Part shown: positions 41,505-50,409 of the stretch, in pieces | Layout: every line of letters begins with the position of its first letter | How positions within the stretch are numbered: the first letter of the stretch is position 1 | NCBI GenBank assembly: GCA_046331545.1 | Contig: JAXLQR010000002.1 | Span: 558,001 to 622,000, forward strand | Reading direction: 5' to 3' | DNA from: JADJVL01 sp046331545 | GTDB taxonomy: Bacteria > Acidobacteriota > Holophagae > Holophagales > Holophagaceae | Length of the DNA: 64,000 nucleotides | Position numbers and translations under genes: made by a program | The notes under the pieces: generated by a model | Seen by the model: the letters and a program-made list of their open reading frames with translations, nothing else | Databases searched by the model: none | What the model was told of the DNA's origin: nothing

Positions 41505-42881
41505 CTACCCGGCGACCCCGTCCCCGAGCGTGAAGTCCCCCGCCGCCCCGGCCCGGCGGAGCAGCCCGAGGAGGGTCCGCGCCAGGACCTCCGCCCGCGC
41601 CGGGGACAGCAGGGGCGCCACGTGGGTGAGGGTGGCGAAGAGGGTCCCGTCCAGGGTCCAGAGCCCCACCTGGAGGCCATGGCCCACCGCGTGCTGGGAG
41701 GCCATGCAGTACGCCTCGACGAGCCGGAGGGGACCCCCCGGCTCCTGGACATCCGAGCGCCCCAGGTTGGACACGTTCACGTCGCCGAGGCGGCCCTGGC
41801 CCACCCGGGGGAGCAGGTGCCGCGCCAGGAAGGCCATCCAGGGACGGAAGGGGCGGGCCGCCGCCCGGAGCGGTTCCCCGCGCGCCGTCGCCGCGGCCAC
41901 CTCGGCGCGGACCTCCCGGGCGAGGTCCCAGAAGGGGACGTCCGGTCCGGCGGCATGGCGCGTCGAGACGCCCGAGATGAAGCAGCCCACGACGCCCTCC
42001 TCCACCGGCGGCGCCAGGAGGGGGCGCAGGTTGACGTTGGAGGTGAGGACCAGGGGACGGCCGGGCCCCAGGGCCTCGCGGAAGGCGAGCAGGGCCGCGG
42101 CGCTCACGGCGCCGTGCACCGTGGTCCCTTCCGCCCGGCAGCGGTCCGCGAGGGCGGCGGTCTCCGCCGGGGACAGGGCGAGGTAGTCCACGCGGGACCG
42201 GCGCTCCGCGGGCCCCGCCTTCCCGTCCCAGGCCAGGGGCCTCTCGCGGCGGGGCGGCGGGAGCCGGCCCCGGGCTCCGGGGGGCAGCCCGTCGTCCAGG
42301 GCTGGGACCCGGGTGGACGCGACGGCCTCCGGAGCGAGGCCCTGCTGCCGCGCCACGCAGGCCTGGAGGATCCCCCTCAGCACGGCGAGGCAGGACAGGC
42401 CATCGAGGATCGCGTGGTTGGCGGTGAGGATCAGCTCGCCGCCCCCCTCCCCGCCCAGCCAGACCGCCCGGATCAGGGGGTCGGGCCCGTGGGGGATGGG
42501 GCGGTGGAGTTCCTCGGCCGCCACGGCCTTCCAGCTCGCCGCGTCCCGCCGCGGCGGGGTGCGGAGCGGAATGGGCCCCGCCCCGGCCTCGAAGCAGCCG
42601 CCGGGACCGGCCACCTTCACCCGCAGGAGGGGATGCCGGTCCTGCAGGTCCGCGAGGGCCTTCTCCAGGAGCCGCTCGTCCAGGGGACCGGCCACCCGCG
42701 CGGCCACCACGACGACGAAGCCCCCGAGGGGGTGGAGGCAGTCGAAGAGCCGCTCGAAGCTCCCCATGGGGCGCCCGGGCGGGGGCATGGCCGCGGCGCG
42801 GGCCCGGCGGGCCCGCCTTCGCAGGAGGCCCGCCGCCCCCAGGGCCCCCGCCGCCGCGGCGATCCACGCGGCGGTCAGCAT
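41505..42881 (-). CDS. Condensation-fold acyltransferase (PapA/WS-DGAT-like), membrane-anchored
   Basis: This 458-aa protein belongs to the chloramphenicol-acetyltransferase/condensation superfamily. N-terminal hydrophobic segment (1-20) then Arg-rich stretch, suggesting membrane association. The active site is NHAILDG (His156, Asp160), the HxxxDG motif, and a later NVSNLGRSD segment (DFGWG-like position) is present. It transfers an acyl group to an alcohol or amine; which lipid is unknown. The gene is convergent with the dioxygenase-like gene and 22 bp downstream of the malic enzyme gene. Confidence 0.75.
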   Translation of the reverse strand: MLTAAWIAAAAGALGAAGLLRRRARRARAAAMPPPGRPMGSFERLFDCLHPLGGFVVVVAARVAGPLDERLLEKALADLQDRHPLLRVKVAGPGGCFEAGAGPIPLRTPPRRDAASWKAVAAEELHRPIPHGPDPLIRAVWLGGEGGGELILTANHAILDGLSCLAVLRGILQACVARQQGLAPEAVASTRVPALDDGLPPGARGRLPPPRRERPLAWDGKAGPAERRSRVDYLALSPAETAALADRCRAEGTTVHGAVSAAALLAFREALGPGRPLVLTSNVNLRPLLAPPVEEGVVGCFISGVSTRHAAGPDVPFWDLAREVRAEVAAATARGEPLRAAARPFRPWMAFLARHLLPRVGQGRLGDVNVSNLGRSDVQEPGGPLRLVEAYCMASQHAVGHGLQVGLWTLDGTLFATLTHVAPLLSPARAEVLARTLLGLLRRAGAAGDFTLGDGVAG

Positions 42882-42903
42882 GGGGCCGGGGCGCCGGGCC
42901 GGC

Positions 42904-45156
42904 TCACCGCTGCTGAGCCTCCACCACCGTCAGGGCGGTGAGGTGCAGGATGTCGTTCAGGTCCGAGTGCCGCTGGAGCACGTTGGCCGGCTTGTCCATG
43001 CCGCAGGTGATGGGCCCGATGACCTCCGCGCCGGCGAGGCGCTGGATGAGCTTGTAGGCGATGTTGCCGCTGTTGAGGTCGGGGAAGATGAGCACGTTGG
43101 CGCCTCCCTGCACGTCGGCGAAGGGATAGCTCTCCGCCAGGATGTCGGCGTTGAGCGCGGTGTCCGCCTGCAGTTCGCCGTCGCAGTGGAGGTCGGGGCG
43201 GAGCTGCTTCACGAGCTGGGCGGCCTTCTGCATCTTGCGGGGGCTCGGATGGTCCACGCTGCCGAAGTTGGAGAAGGAGAGCATGGCGATGCGCGGCTCC
43301 ATGGCGAAGCGGTGCTGCACCAGGTCCGCGGTGAGGATGGCGATCTCCGCCAGCTCCTCGGCGGTGGGGTCGATGGCCATGGTGGTGTCGGCGAAGAACA
43401 CCACGCGGTTCTTCAGGACCAGCACGTAGACGCCGCAGACCTTCTTCACGCCCTGCTTCGTCCCGATCACCTGGAGGCAGGGCGAGATGGTCTCGGGGTA
43501 GTAGCTGGAGATGCCCGCCACCAGCCCGTCCGCCCTGCCCATCTGGCACATGAGCGCGCCGAAGACGACGCGCCGGCGGGTCTGGCGGTCCGCCTCGTAG
43601 CGGGTCACGCCCTTGCGCTTGCGGCGCTGGTAGAAGGCCTCGACGACCTCGTCCCGCCAGGCCACCTTCTCGGGGTTGATGATCTCCACGTCGCCCAGGT
43701 CCAGGTGGAGCTCCTCCATGCGGGCGCGGATCTTCTCCTCGCGGCCCAGGAGCACCGGCACGCAGATGCCCTCGTCCACCATGGCCTGGCAGGCGCGGAG
43801 GATCTCGGGGTGGTCCCCCTCGGGGAAGACGACGCGGCGGGGGTCGGCCTTGGCGCGGTTGAGCACCGTGCGGATCACGTCCTTGCTGCGGCCCTGGAGG
43901 CCCTCCAGCTGCTCCTTGTACTTGGCGAAGTCGGCGATGGGCTGCTTGGCGACGCCGCTGTCCATGGCGGCCTTGGCCACCGCCGGCGCCACCCACAGCA
44001 GCACCCGGGGATCGAAGGGCTTGGGGATGATGTACTCGGCGCCGAACGCGAACTTCTGCCCGGAGTAGGCCCGGGACACGCTCTCGGGCACGTCCTCCTT
44101 GGCCAGGGCCGCCAGGGCCTGGGCCGCGGCGAGCTTCATGGGCTCGTTGATCTCCGTGGCCCGCACGTCCAGGGCGCCCCGGAAGATGAAGGGGAAGCCC
44201 AGCACGTTGTTCACCTGGTTCGGGTAGTCGCTGCGGCCCGTGGCCATGATGATGTCGGGCCGCGCCTGCACGGCGGACGGGTAGTCGATCTCGGGATCGG
44301 GATTGGCCAGGGCGAAGACGATGGGCCGCGCCGCCATGCTGCGGATCATGTCGGCGGTGAGCACGCCCTTGGCGCTGCAGCCCACGAAGACGTCGGCCCC
44401 GGCGATCACCTCGCCCAGGGTGCGGAGGTCCGACTTCTTGGCGAAGCGCGCCTTGTACGCGTTCATGCCGTCGGTGCGGCCCTCGAAGACGAGGCCCTTG
44501 GTGTCGCAGAGCCAGAGGTTCTCCAGCTTCACGCCGGCGCTGACCATCATGTTGGCGCAGGCGATGGCCGAGGCCCCCGCGCCGCTGAACACGACCTTGA
44601 GGTCCTCCAGCCTCTTGCCCGCGACCTCGCAGGCGTTGAAGAGGGCGGCGGTGCTGATGATGGCAGTGCCGTGCTGGTCGTCATGGAAGACCGGGATCCT
44701 CATCTCTGCCTTGAGCCGCTTCTCGATCTCGAAGCACTCGGGGGCCTTGATGTCCTCCAGGTTGATGCCGCCGAAGGTGGGCTCGAGGCTCTTCACGATG
44801 GCCACGAACTTGTCGGTGTCCAGCTCGTCGATCTCGATGTCGAAGACGTCGATGTCGGCGAAGCGCTTGAACAGCACGCCCTTCCCCTCCATCACGGGCT
44901 TGCCCGCCAGGGCGCCGATGTGGCCGAGCCCCAGCACCGCCGTGCCGTTGGAGATCACCGCCACGAGGTTGCCCTTGGTGGTGTAGCGGTAGGCGTCCTC
45001 GGGGTTCTTCTCGATCTCGAGACACGGCTCGGCGACGCCGGGGCTGTAGGCCAGCGAGAGGTCCCGCGCGGTGCTGGTGGGCTTGGTGGGGACGACCTCG
45101 ATCTTTCCCTTGCGTCCCGTGGCGTGGTAGTCGAGGGCTTCCTGCTTGCGGATCAT
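42904..45156 (-). CDS. maeB: NADP-dependent malic enzyme with C-terminal phosphotransacetylase domain
   Basis: This 750-aa protein is the MaeB type. N-terminal malic enzyme part (1-about 425): YSPGVAEPCLEIEKNPEDAY, FGGINLEDIKAPECFEIE, FHDDQHGTAI, GAGASAIACA and ALANPDPEI. C-terminal phosphate acetyl/butyryltransferase-like domain (about 430-750): VVFPEGDHPEILRA, VVFGALMCQMGRADGLVAG, LIFPDLNSGNIAYK. The PTA part is usually regulatory (acetyl-CoA sensing) rather than catalytic. It makes pyruvate and NADPH from malate. ATG 45156 is preferred over TTG 45168 because GGAA lies just upstream. Confidence 0.95.
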   Translation of the reverse strand: MIRKQEALDYHATGRKGKIEVVPTKPTSTARDLSLAYSPGVAEPCLEIEKNPEDAYRYTTKGNLVAVISNGTAVLGLGHIGALAGKPVMEGKGVLFKRFADIDVFDIEIDELDTDKFVAIVKSLEPTFGGINLEDIKAPECFEIEKRLKAEMRIPVFHDDQHGTAIISTAALFNACEVAGKRLEDLKVVFSGAGASAIACANMMVSAGVKLENLWLCDTKGLVFEGRTDGMNAYKARFAKKSDLRTLGEVIAGADVFVGCSAKGVLTADMIRSMAARPIVFALANPDPEIDYPSAVQARPDIIMATGRSDYPNQVNNVLGFPFIFRGALDVRATEINEPMKLAAAQALAALAKEDVPESVSRAYSGQKFAFGAEYIIPKPFDPRVLLWVAPAVAKAAMDSGVAKQPIADFAKYKEQLEGLQGRSKDVIRTVLNRAKADPRRVVFPEGDHPEILRACQAMVDEGICVPVLLGREEKIRARMEELHLDLGDVEIINPEKVAWRDEVVEAFYQRRKRKGVTRYEADRQTRRRVVFGALMCQMGRADGLVAGISSYYPETISPCLQVIGTKQGVKKVCGVYVLVLKNRVVFFADTTMAIDPTAEELAEIAILTADLVQHRFAMEPRIAMLSFSNFGSVDHPSPRKMQKAAQLVKQLRPDLHCDGELQADTALNADILAESYPFADVQGGANVLIFPDLNSGNIAYKLIQRLAGAEVIGPITCGMDKPANVLQRHSDLNDILHLTALTVVEAQQR

Positions 45157-45207
45157 GGGCGTTTCCAAGAAGGGCGCGGGCCGAGCGGCCGCGCGCGAGG
45201 GTGTCGG

Positions 45208-46140
45208 TCAGGCCTCCAGGCGCTCCAGGGCCTCCAGCTGTTCGCGCTGGACGCGCTGGGTGCTCCAGAAGCCCCACCACGCGCCGGCCATGCCCGTGAA
45301 GCTGCCGACGCCGAAGAGGAGGGCGAGGCTGGAGGGGGAAAAGAAGCCGAGCCGGGCGAGCTCCACCAGCATCGGGGAGATCGATCCGGCGCCCCGGGCG
45401 ATGCCCAGCCAGAACCCGAGGAGGCCCAGGACCGCGAGGGCGCTGCCGAGGATGCCCAGCAGGCCGCCCTCGATGACCAGCGGGGTCCGGATGAAGGCCT
45501 CGCTCGCCCCCACGAGGCGCATGATCGAGATCTCGTCCTCCCGGGAGAGGATGCTCATGCGGATCACGTTGCCCGTGCTGAAGCCCGCGGCCACGAGCAG
45601 CAGCAGGCCCAGGGTCCCGAAGGCGCTGCGGAGCCAGCCGGCGCCGCGCTGCAGGGCGAGGAGGCGCTCGTGGTCCACCAGCACGTCCCCGACCCCCTCG
45701 AGGGTCTTCAGGCTCTCCCCGACCTCCAGCGCCCGTCCGGCGCGCGACAGGGTGGTGTTGAGCGTGAGCTCGAGGTATTCGGGCATGGCCTCCCTTCCGA
45801 GGCTCTCCAGCATGAGGCCCGCGTCCCGGGTGGTCTCCTGCAGCCTCCGCGTGGCCTCGCGCGAGGTGACGCGGGTCACCTGGGGAAACCTGGGATCCCG
45901 CTTGAGCCGCGCCTCCAGCTCGTCGAGGGAGCCGGTCTCCGAGGCCCACACCGTGATGCGCGCCATGCCCTCCAGGCGGCCGACGGCGCGCTCCAGGCTC
46001 TCCAGCACCAGCAGCCCGCCGCCCGCCAGGAGCAGGCCGGAGGCCAGGGTGATGATGGCGAGAAGGTGCTGCCCGCGATGGCGGAAGAGGTCCTTGGCCG
46101 CGTCGCGCAGGAGCACCACGAGCAGCCGGAGGCGCAGCAT
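45208..46140 (-). CDS. ftsX: FtsX-like cell-division ABC transporter permease
   Basis: This 310-aa protein has the FtsX layout: cytoplasmic N-terminus with one helix (about 22-46), a periplasmic loop of about 120 residues (MARITVWASETGSLDELEARL, PQVTRVTSREA), then three membrane helices (about 172-195, 220-245, 275-300) with the ILSREDEISIMRLVGAS coupling segment. FtsEX controls peptidoglycan hydrolases at division. No FtsE ATPase gene is present next to it; the upstream gene is a beta-propeller-like lipoprotein overlapping by one nucleotide (TGATG). The ATPase must be elsewhere. Confidence 0.83.
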   Translation of the reverse strand: MLRLRLLVVLLRDAAKDLFRHRGQHLLAIITLASGLLLAGGGLLVLESLERAVGRLEGMARITVWASETGSLDELEARLKRDPRFPQVTRVTSREATRRLQETTRDAGLMLESLGREAMPEYLELTLNTTLSRAGRALEVGESLKTLEGVGDVLVDHERLLALQRGAGWLRSAFGTLGLLLLVAAGFSTGNVIRMSILSREDEISIMRLVGASEAFIRTPLVIEGGLLGILGSALAVLGLLGFWLGIARGAGSISPMLVELARLGFFSPSSLALLFGVGSFTGMAGAWWGFWSTQRVQREQLEALERLEA

Positions 46141-47261
46141 CAGGCGTTGCCGTCCAGGGCCAGGCCCTTCAGCTTCACCCCCGCGCCGAGGGTGAAGGCC
46201 TTGAGGGTCGGGTTCTGCGAGGGGTTCCGGAACAGCCGGATGACGTTCGTGGGCGCCTCGCCGCCGAGGGAGTCGAGGGCCCCGAGCCAGTCCTTCGTGC
46301 CCGGGTGGGCCAGGACCCTCAGGCTGTTCAGGGCCGGCGTGCCGAGGGTGCCCTTGTCGGGAGCCTGGTTCGGGTTGGATCCGAACTGCCCGAAGGTGAA
46401 CACGCTGATGGGCGGCGTGGAGGCGGAGGTGTCCTGGTTGTGCCGGGCCACGTAGAGGCGGTTGTTGCCCGTGTCGACGGCCAGGGAGCCGTAGGAGCCG
46501 AGCCCGGTGGCGGCGCCGATGAGCACCGCGGAGGCGTTGAACCCGCTGCGGCTCCCGGCCCGCAGCCGGGGGCCGTTGTAGGTGTCGGTGGAGACCTGGA
46601 TCTGGTTCCCGTCGCGGAAGAAGGCGTAGACGCTGCCCGCCCCGGCGGCGAGGCCCGTGCCGCCCTTGTCGCCGGAGACGCCGATCTTGTTGCCCGGGCT
46701 CACGATGGTGCCGTCGGCCTGGGAGAGCGGGCTGTCCACCACCCAGACCCGCGCCTCGCTGTCGCTGGTCTCGAGGACGTAGAGGACGCCGGTCACCGGG
46801 TCGAGGGCCGCCTGGCTGAATTTCCCGCTGTTGAGCCGGTCGCCGCTGTTGCCCAGGTTGAAGTGGGCCACCTCCGCCACCGGCACCGCGCCGTTCTGCT
46901 GGCGGAGCCGCTCGACGCGCACCACGTCGCCGCCCTCGCCCACCAGCCACAGGCGGTTCCCGGGGCCGTCCACCGCGAGGCCGCCCCAGGCCAGGTTCTT
47001 CACCTTCTCGAACTGGTCGCTGGTGATCGTCCGGGTCGTGGCCGAGGCCGTCTCGGCGCTGAAGAAGGCGCTCGTGTCGTCCCACACCAGGAGCCGCTTC
47101 GTGGCGCTGTCCGCCGTGTCGAAGGCGTACAGCGCCGTGCCGCCGGTGGCGCCGCCGCCGGCCTGCTCAGGGTCCACGCAGGCCAGGGCGAGGCCCAGGA
47201 TGGCCGCGACGGCCAGCGCGAGGCCGACCCCCGGCCGGCGGAGGAAGGGGAACAATCGCAT
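46140..47261 (-). CDS. Exported beta-propeller-like (possible lipo)protein
   Basis: This 373-aa protein has a hydrophobic signal ending at Cys28 (LALAC), a plausible but weak lipobox. The mature part is made of repeated beta blades (GGLAVDGPGNRLWLVGEG, SQAALDPVTGVLYVLE, GSLAVDTGNNRLYVAR), typical of NHL/SMP-30-like propellers. No catalytic motif. The stop overlaps the ftsX start by one base and DUF4388 lies 25 bp upstream, so the three probably form one operon. Confidence 0.72.
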   Translation of the reverse strand: MRLFPFLRRPGVGLALAVAAILGLALACVDPEQAGGGATGGTALYAFDTADSATKRLLVWDDTSAFFSAETASATTRTITSDQFEKVKNLAWGGLAVDGPGNRLWLVGEGGDVVRVERLRQQNGAVPVAEVAHFNLGNSGDRLNSGKFSQAALDPVTGVLYVLETSDSEARVWVVDSPLSQADGTIVSPGNKIGVSGDKGGTGLAAGAGSVYAFFRDGNQIQVSTDTYNGPRLRAGSRSGFNASAVLIGAATGLGSYGSLAVDTGNNRLYVARHNQDTSASTPPISVFTFGQFGSNPNQAPDKGTLGTPALNSLRVLAHPGTKDWLGALDSLGGEAPTNVIRLFRNPSQNPTLKAFTLGAGVKLKGLALDGNA

Positions 47262-47286
47262 GGTCGACTCCGAGATCCCCAGGGCC

Positions 47287-48225
47287 TTACTTGGCGAAGA
47301 GGGCCTTCAGTTGTGCGTTCAAGGTCTTCACCAGTTCCGCGTCCACCCCGGAATCCACCGCGGCCTTGGAGATGGACAGGGCGAGCTGCTTCACCGCCTC
47401 GGGCCCCTCCCCGGCGATGATCCCCGAGGCCGACCTCGCCTGGAGGCGGTTGATCATCTCGTGGTGCTCGAAGGGCAGGACGGTCTTGGCGGTCTGCGCG
47501 ATGCGCTGGGTGAAGGCCGTGAGCTTGGCCAGCATGAGGGGATCCACCGAGGCCTTCGGGGCCGGGGCGGGCGGCGCGGGCGCCTCCTCGGCCACCGGGA
47601 AGCCCGCGGCCGGGGCCGGAGCGGCGGCCGCGGCGGCCGGGGCCTGGGCCGGCGGCTCGATGGCGGGCTTGCGGCCGCTGCGCACGCCCTTGAGGCTGAT
47701 GTGGCCGGCCATGGCCAGGCCGTAGAGGTCCTTCGCCACGTTGAGCACGGGCTTGCCCAGGAGTTCGCTCAGCTCGAGCACCGTGTAGTAGCCGGTGGTG
47801 ATCTCGAGGAGCTTGGCCTCCCGGGGGTTCACGCCGGCGGGGGTCTCGCCGGGGAGGAGGTTGGAGACCGGGTAGAGGTCCACCGAGGAGATCTTCTGGC
47901 TGATGACCCGCCACTCGTCCATGCGGCGGCCCATCTCCATGAGGATCGAGGCGTTGGGCTTCGTGATGGTGGCGGCGACGTTGACCTCGCCCTCCTCGAA
48001 GCTGTAGGTGCCGTCCAGCCAGAGCGCCACCTCGTAGAAGGCCTCCAGCCCTTCGGCCATGGCGCTGACGGCGTGCACGATCCGGCCGTCCTTGAGGTAG
48101 ATCTTCGTCCGCTTCGTGTCCTCCACCACGTTGAAGCAGCCCGACTTCCCGCCCTGGCTCACGAGCTGGATGATGTCGGGCAGGGGCGCCTCGCGCATGG
48201 AGCCTTGGATGAGACCCTGGGACAT
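47287..48225 (-). CDS. DUF4388 (PATAN-like) protein
   Basis: This 312-aa soluble protein has an N-terminal DUF4388 domain (about 1-110: QGSMREAPLPDIIQLVSQGGKSGCFNV, IYLKDGRIVHA, EEGEVN). A winged-helix-like region follows (about 120-195), an Ala/Pro-rich linker (200-245) and a C-terminal helical part. DUF4388 proteins are linked to signalling and gliding motility effectors in Myxococcus and are frequent in Acidobacteria; no direct activity is shown. First gene of the operon with the lipoprotein and ftsX. Confidence 0.8.
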   Translation of the reverse strand: MSQGLIQGSMREAPLPDIIQLVSQGGKSGCFNVVEDTKRTKIYLKDGRIVHAVSAMAEGLEAFYEVALWLDGTYSFEEGEVNVAATITKPNASILMEMGRRMDEWRVISQKISSVDLYPVSNLLPGETPAGVNPREAKLLEITTGYYTVLELSELLGKPVLNVAKDLYGLAMAGHISLKGVRSGRKPAIEPPAQAPAAAAAAPAPAAGFPVAEEAPAPPAPAPKASVDPLMLAKLTAFTQRIAQTAKTVLPFEHHEMINRLQARSASGIIAGEGPEAVKQLALSISKAAVDSGVDAELVKTLNAQLKALFAK

Positions 48226-48353
48226 GGAATGTTCCCCTCGTGGCGTCGAATGGTTAGGGGGCCAGGGTAGCACGTCCAGGCTGTGACCAGCGGGCCCCCC
48301 GGCGCCCTAGCCAAGGTCCGGCCCCTCGGGGATCCTGGGGGCCAGGAGCCGCC

Positions 48354-49448
48354 GTGGCCTCACCCTTCGCCCCCATCGACGCCGCCATCGAGGCCATCCG
48401 CTGCGGTCGGATGGTGGTGGTCGTGGACGACGAGGACCGGGAGAACGAGGGCGACCTCACCATGGCGGCCGCCCACGTGACGCCCGAGGCCATCGCCTTC
48501 ATGGCCACCCACGGGCGCGGGCTCGTCTGCGTGGCCCTGGAGGGCGAACTCCTGGACCGCCTGCAGATCCCCCTGATGGTGCGGGAGAACAGCAGCCCCT
48601 TCGAGACCGCCTTCTGCGTCTCGGTGGAGGCCCGCGCGGGGACCACCACCGGCATCTCCGCCGCGGACCGGGCCCGCACCGTCCAGGCCCTCCTCGATCC
48701 CGCCAGCCGGGCCCAGGACTTCGTGAAGCCCGGCCACATGTTCCCGTTGCGGGCCCGCCCGGGCGGCGTGCTGGCGCGCACGGGGCAGACCGAGGCGTCG
48801 GTGGACCTGGCGCGGCTCGCCGGCCTCCATCCCAGCGGCGTGATCTGCGAGATCATGAAGGAGGACGGCGCCATGGCCCGGGTCCCGGACCTGGTCCCCT
48901 ACTGCGAGCGCCACGGGCTCCTCATGGTCACCGTGGCGGACCTCGTGGCCTACCGGCTGCGCACCGATCCCATCGTGAAGCGGCTCGAGGTCCGCACCGT
49001 GGCCACCGCCGAAGGACCGGTGGAGGTCCACCGCTTCCAGAGCCTCCTGGACGGCGGCAGCCACTTCGCGTTCGTGGTGGGGGACGTGGGCCGGGGCGGG
49101 GAGCCGCCGCTGGTGCGGGTGCACCTCGAGACCCTGCCCGAGGACCTCCACGGCTTCGGGGCGGGTCCCTTCCAGGCCGCGATGGCCGCCATCCGGGCCG
49201 AGGGCCGGGGCGCGGTGGTCTACCTCCGGCGCCACGCCGCCACCCTGGGCGTGCAGCAGGAGGGGGCGGAGGCCCCGGCGACCCTCAGCGACCGGGACGT
49301 GGGCGTCGGAGCCCAAATCCTGCGGTCCTTGGGGATCCACCAAATGCGCCTTCTGACCCGGAGCGAAAAGAAGTACATTGGGCTCCGAGGTTTCGGTCTC
49401 GACATCGCGTCCCACGTGCTGCTGCCCCCCTCACCGCCCCCTTCATAG
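48354..49448 (+). CDS. ribB: 3,4-dihydroxy-2-butanone 4-phosphate synthase with degenerate GTP cyclohydrolase II domain
   Basis: This 364-aa protein is RibBA-shaped. N-terminal RibB domain (1-about 200) is intact: DDEDRENEGDL, GHMFPL, RTGQTEASVDL, HPSGVICEIM. The C-terminal RibA-like domain (about 205-360) keeps LVRVHLE, RAEGRGAVVYLRR and the DRDVGVGAQILRSLGI/MRLLT elements. The zinc site of GTP cyclohydrolase II (C...CDC) is absent. So it should make the butanone phosphate for riboflavin but not open GTP. GTG start with AGGAG upstream. Confidence 0.9.
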   Translation: MASPFAPIDAAIEAIRCGRMVVVVDDEDRENEGDLTMAAAHVTPEAIAFMATHGRGLVCVALEGELLDRLQIPLMVRENSSPFETAFCVSVEARAGTTTGISAADRARTVQALLDPASRAQDFVKPGHMFPLRARPGGVLARTGQTEASVDLARLAGLHPSGVICEIMKEDGAMARVPDLVPYCERHGLLMVTVADLVAYRLRTDPIVKRLEVRTVATAEGPVEVHRFQSLLDGGSHFAFVVGDVGRGGEPPLVRVHLETLPEDLHGFGAGPFQAAMAAIRAEGRGAVVYLRRHAATLGVQQEGAEAPATLSDRDVGVGAQILRSLGIHQMRLLTRSEKKYIGLRGFGLDIASHVLLPPSPPPS

Positions 49449-49456
49449 CCGGACAT

Positions 49457-49945
49457 GTGATCAACACCGCCTTCCTCACCCAGTCGCCCCTGTTCAGGAA
49501 CCTGGACGAGACGGAGCGCGCGCAGATCCTGATCGTGGGGCAGGTCCGCAGCTACAAGGACCACGAGGTCATCTTCAAGGAGGGCGACCCCGGGGACGGG
49601 CTCTTCATCGTGGTGAAGGGCAGCGTGCGCATCTCCAAGCGCAGCGTCACCGGCGAGGAGGCCCTCGCCGTGCTGGAGCCTCCGGCCTTCTTCGGGGAGA
49701 TGGCGCTCATCGACTACAGCCCCCGCGCCGCGGACGCCATCGCGAACGAGGGCACGGAGCTCTTCTTCATCCCCCTCAAGGAGCTGCGCGCGCTGATCGA
49801 GGCCCACCACCAGCTCGCCCTCAAGGTGCTCTTCGCCCTCTGCGAGGTCATGGCCCAGCGCCTGCGCGAGACCAACGAGCGCTACATGAGCATCTTCACC
49901 ATCGCCCAGTGGGGCGGAGCCGGCGGCCCCGCGCCGGTGCCCTGA
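49457..49945 (+). CDS. Cyclic nucleotide-binding domain protein
   Basis: This 162-aa protein is essentially one cNMP-binding (CRP-like) beta-roll: LFRNLDETERAQIL, VIFKEGDPGDGLFIVVKGSVRI, EEALAVLEPPAFFGEMALIDYSPRAADA, then the C-helix. No HTH follows, so it is not a transcription factor by itself. The phosphate-binding cassette FFGEMALIDYSPRAADA has the Glu and the Arg that contact cyclic nucleotide. GTG start, 8 bp after ribB stop. It likely senses cAMP or cGMP and acts on a partner. Confidence 0.85.
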   Translation: MINTAFLTQSPLFRNLDETERAQILIVGQVRSYKDHEVIFKEGDPGDGLFIVVKGSVRISKRSVTGEEALAVLEPPAFFGEMALIDYSPRAADAIANEGTELFFIPLKELRALIEAHHQLALKVLFALCEVMAQRLRETNERYMSIFTIAQWGGAGGPAPVP

Positions 49946-49977
49946 AGGGGCGGGCGGACGCCCGGCCGGGGTCGCGG

Positions 49978-49983
49978 TAGACT
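49978..49983 (+). promoter_or_regulatory. Candidate -10 element for trxA
   Basis: TAGACT 45 nt before the trxA GTG. Unlike the other cases the leader has room for a ribosome site (AAGGAG at 50019-50024 region). Confidence 0.3.
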
Positions 49984-50028
49984 GTCGGTCGCGCCGGCGC
50001 ACCCCCCGGCCCCCATGAAGGAGACCCC

Positions 50029-50349
50029 GTGTCCGAGATGGTTGCCCACATCACCGACAACGACTTCCCCGCCACCGTCGCCCAGGGCGTCACCCTGGTG
50101 GACTTCTGGGCCCCGTGGTGCGGCCCCTGCCGCATGATCGCGCCGGTCCTGGACGAGCTCGCCGGGGAGCTGGGCGGCAAGGCTAGGATCGTGAAGATCA
50201 ACGTGGACGACAATCCGGAAGTGGCCGGGCAGTTCGGCGTCATGTCCATTCCCACGCTCATCCTGTTCAAGGACGGCAAGCCCGTGAACAAGATGATCGG
50301 CGGGCAGCCCAAGCCGCAGATCCGGGCCCTCATCGAGTCCGCCTTCTAG
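50029..50349 (+). CDS. trxA: Thioredoxin
   Basis: This 106-aa thioredoxin has the active site WCGPC (Cys31, Cys34) within VDFWAPWCGPCRMIAPVLDEL, the buried Asp in VDFW, and the cis-Pro loop SIPTLILFKDG. It reduces protein disulfides, with thioredoxin reductase as its partner. GTG start is chosen for the AAGGAG 5-9 nt upstream; the ATG three codons later is possible. A strong terminator follows, so it is a single-gene unit. Confidence 0.95.
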   Translation: MSEMVAHITDNDFPATVAQGVTLVDFWAPWCGPCRMIAPVLDELAGELGGKARIVKINVDDNPEVAGQFGVMSIPTLILFKDGKPVNKMIGGQPKPQIRALIESAF

Positions 50350-50368
50350 CGACGGCGGCGCGGCACGC

Positions 50369-50398
50369 GGAAAGGGCGCCCCGGGAGGCGCCCTTTCC
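50369..50398. terminator. Bidirectional hairpin terminator after trxA
   Basis: Perfect arms GGAAAGGGCGCC and GGCGCCCTTTCC with loop CCGGGA lie between the convergent trxA and response-regulator genes. The A/T-rich outer stem ends serve both strands. It probably stops both transcripts. Confidence 0.75.
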
Positions 50399-50409
50399 GC
50401 GTCCGGGCC

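Noticed and set aside
42313..46455. A 1380-codon open frame on the plus strand antisense to the malic enzyme and ftsX genes
   Set aside because: It lies opposite real genes with strong family matches. Long antisense open frames are expected at about 70% GC because stop codons are AT-rich. The translated product is His/Gly/Val-rich low complexity.
48950..49448. GTP cyclohydrolase II activity of the ribB C-terminal domain
   Set aside because: No zinc-binding cysteine set is present in the C-terminal half.
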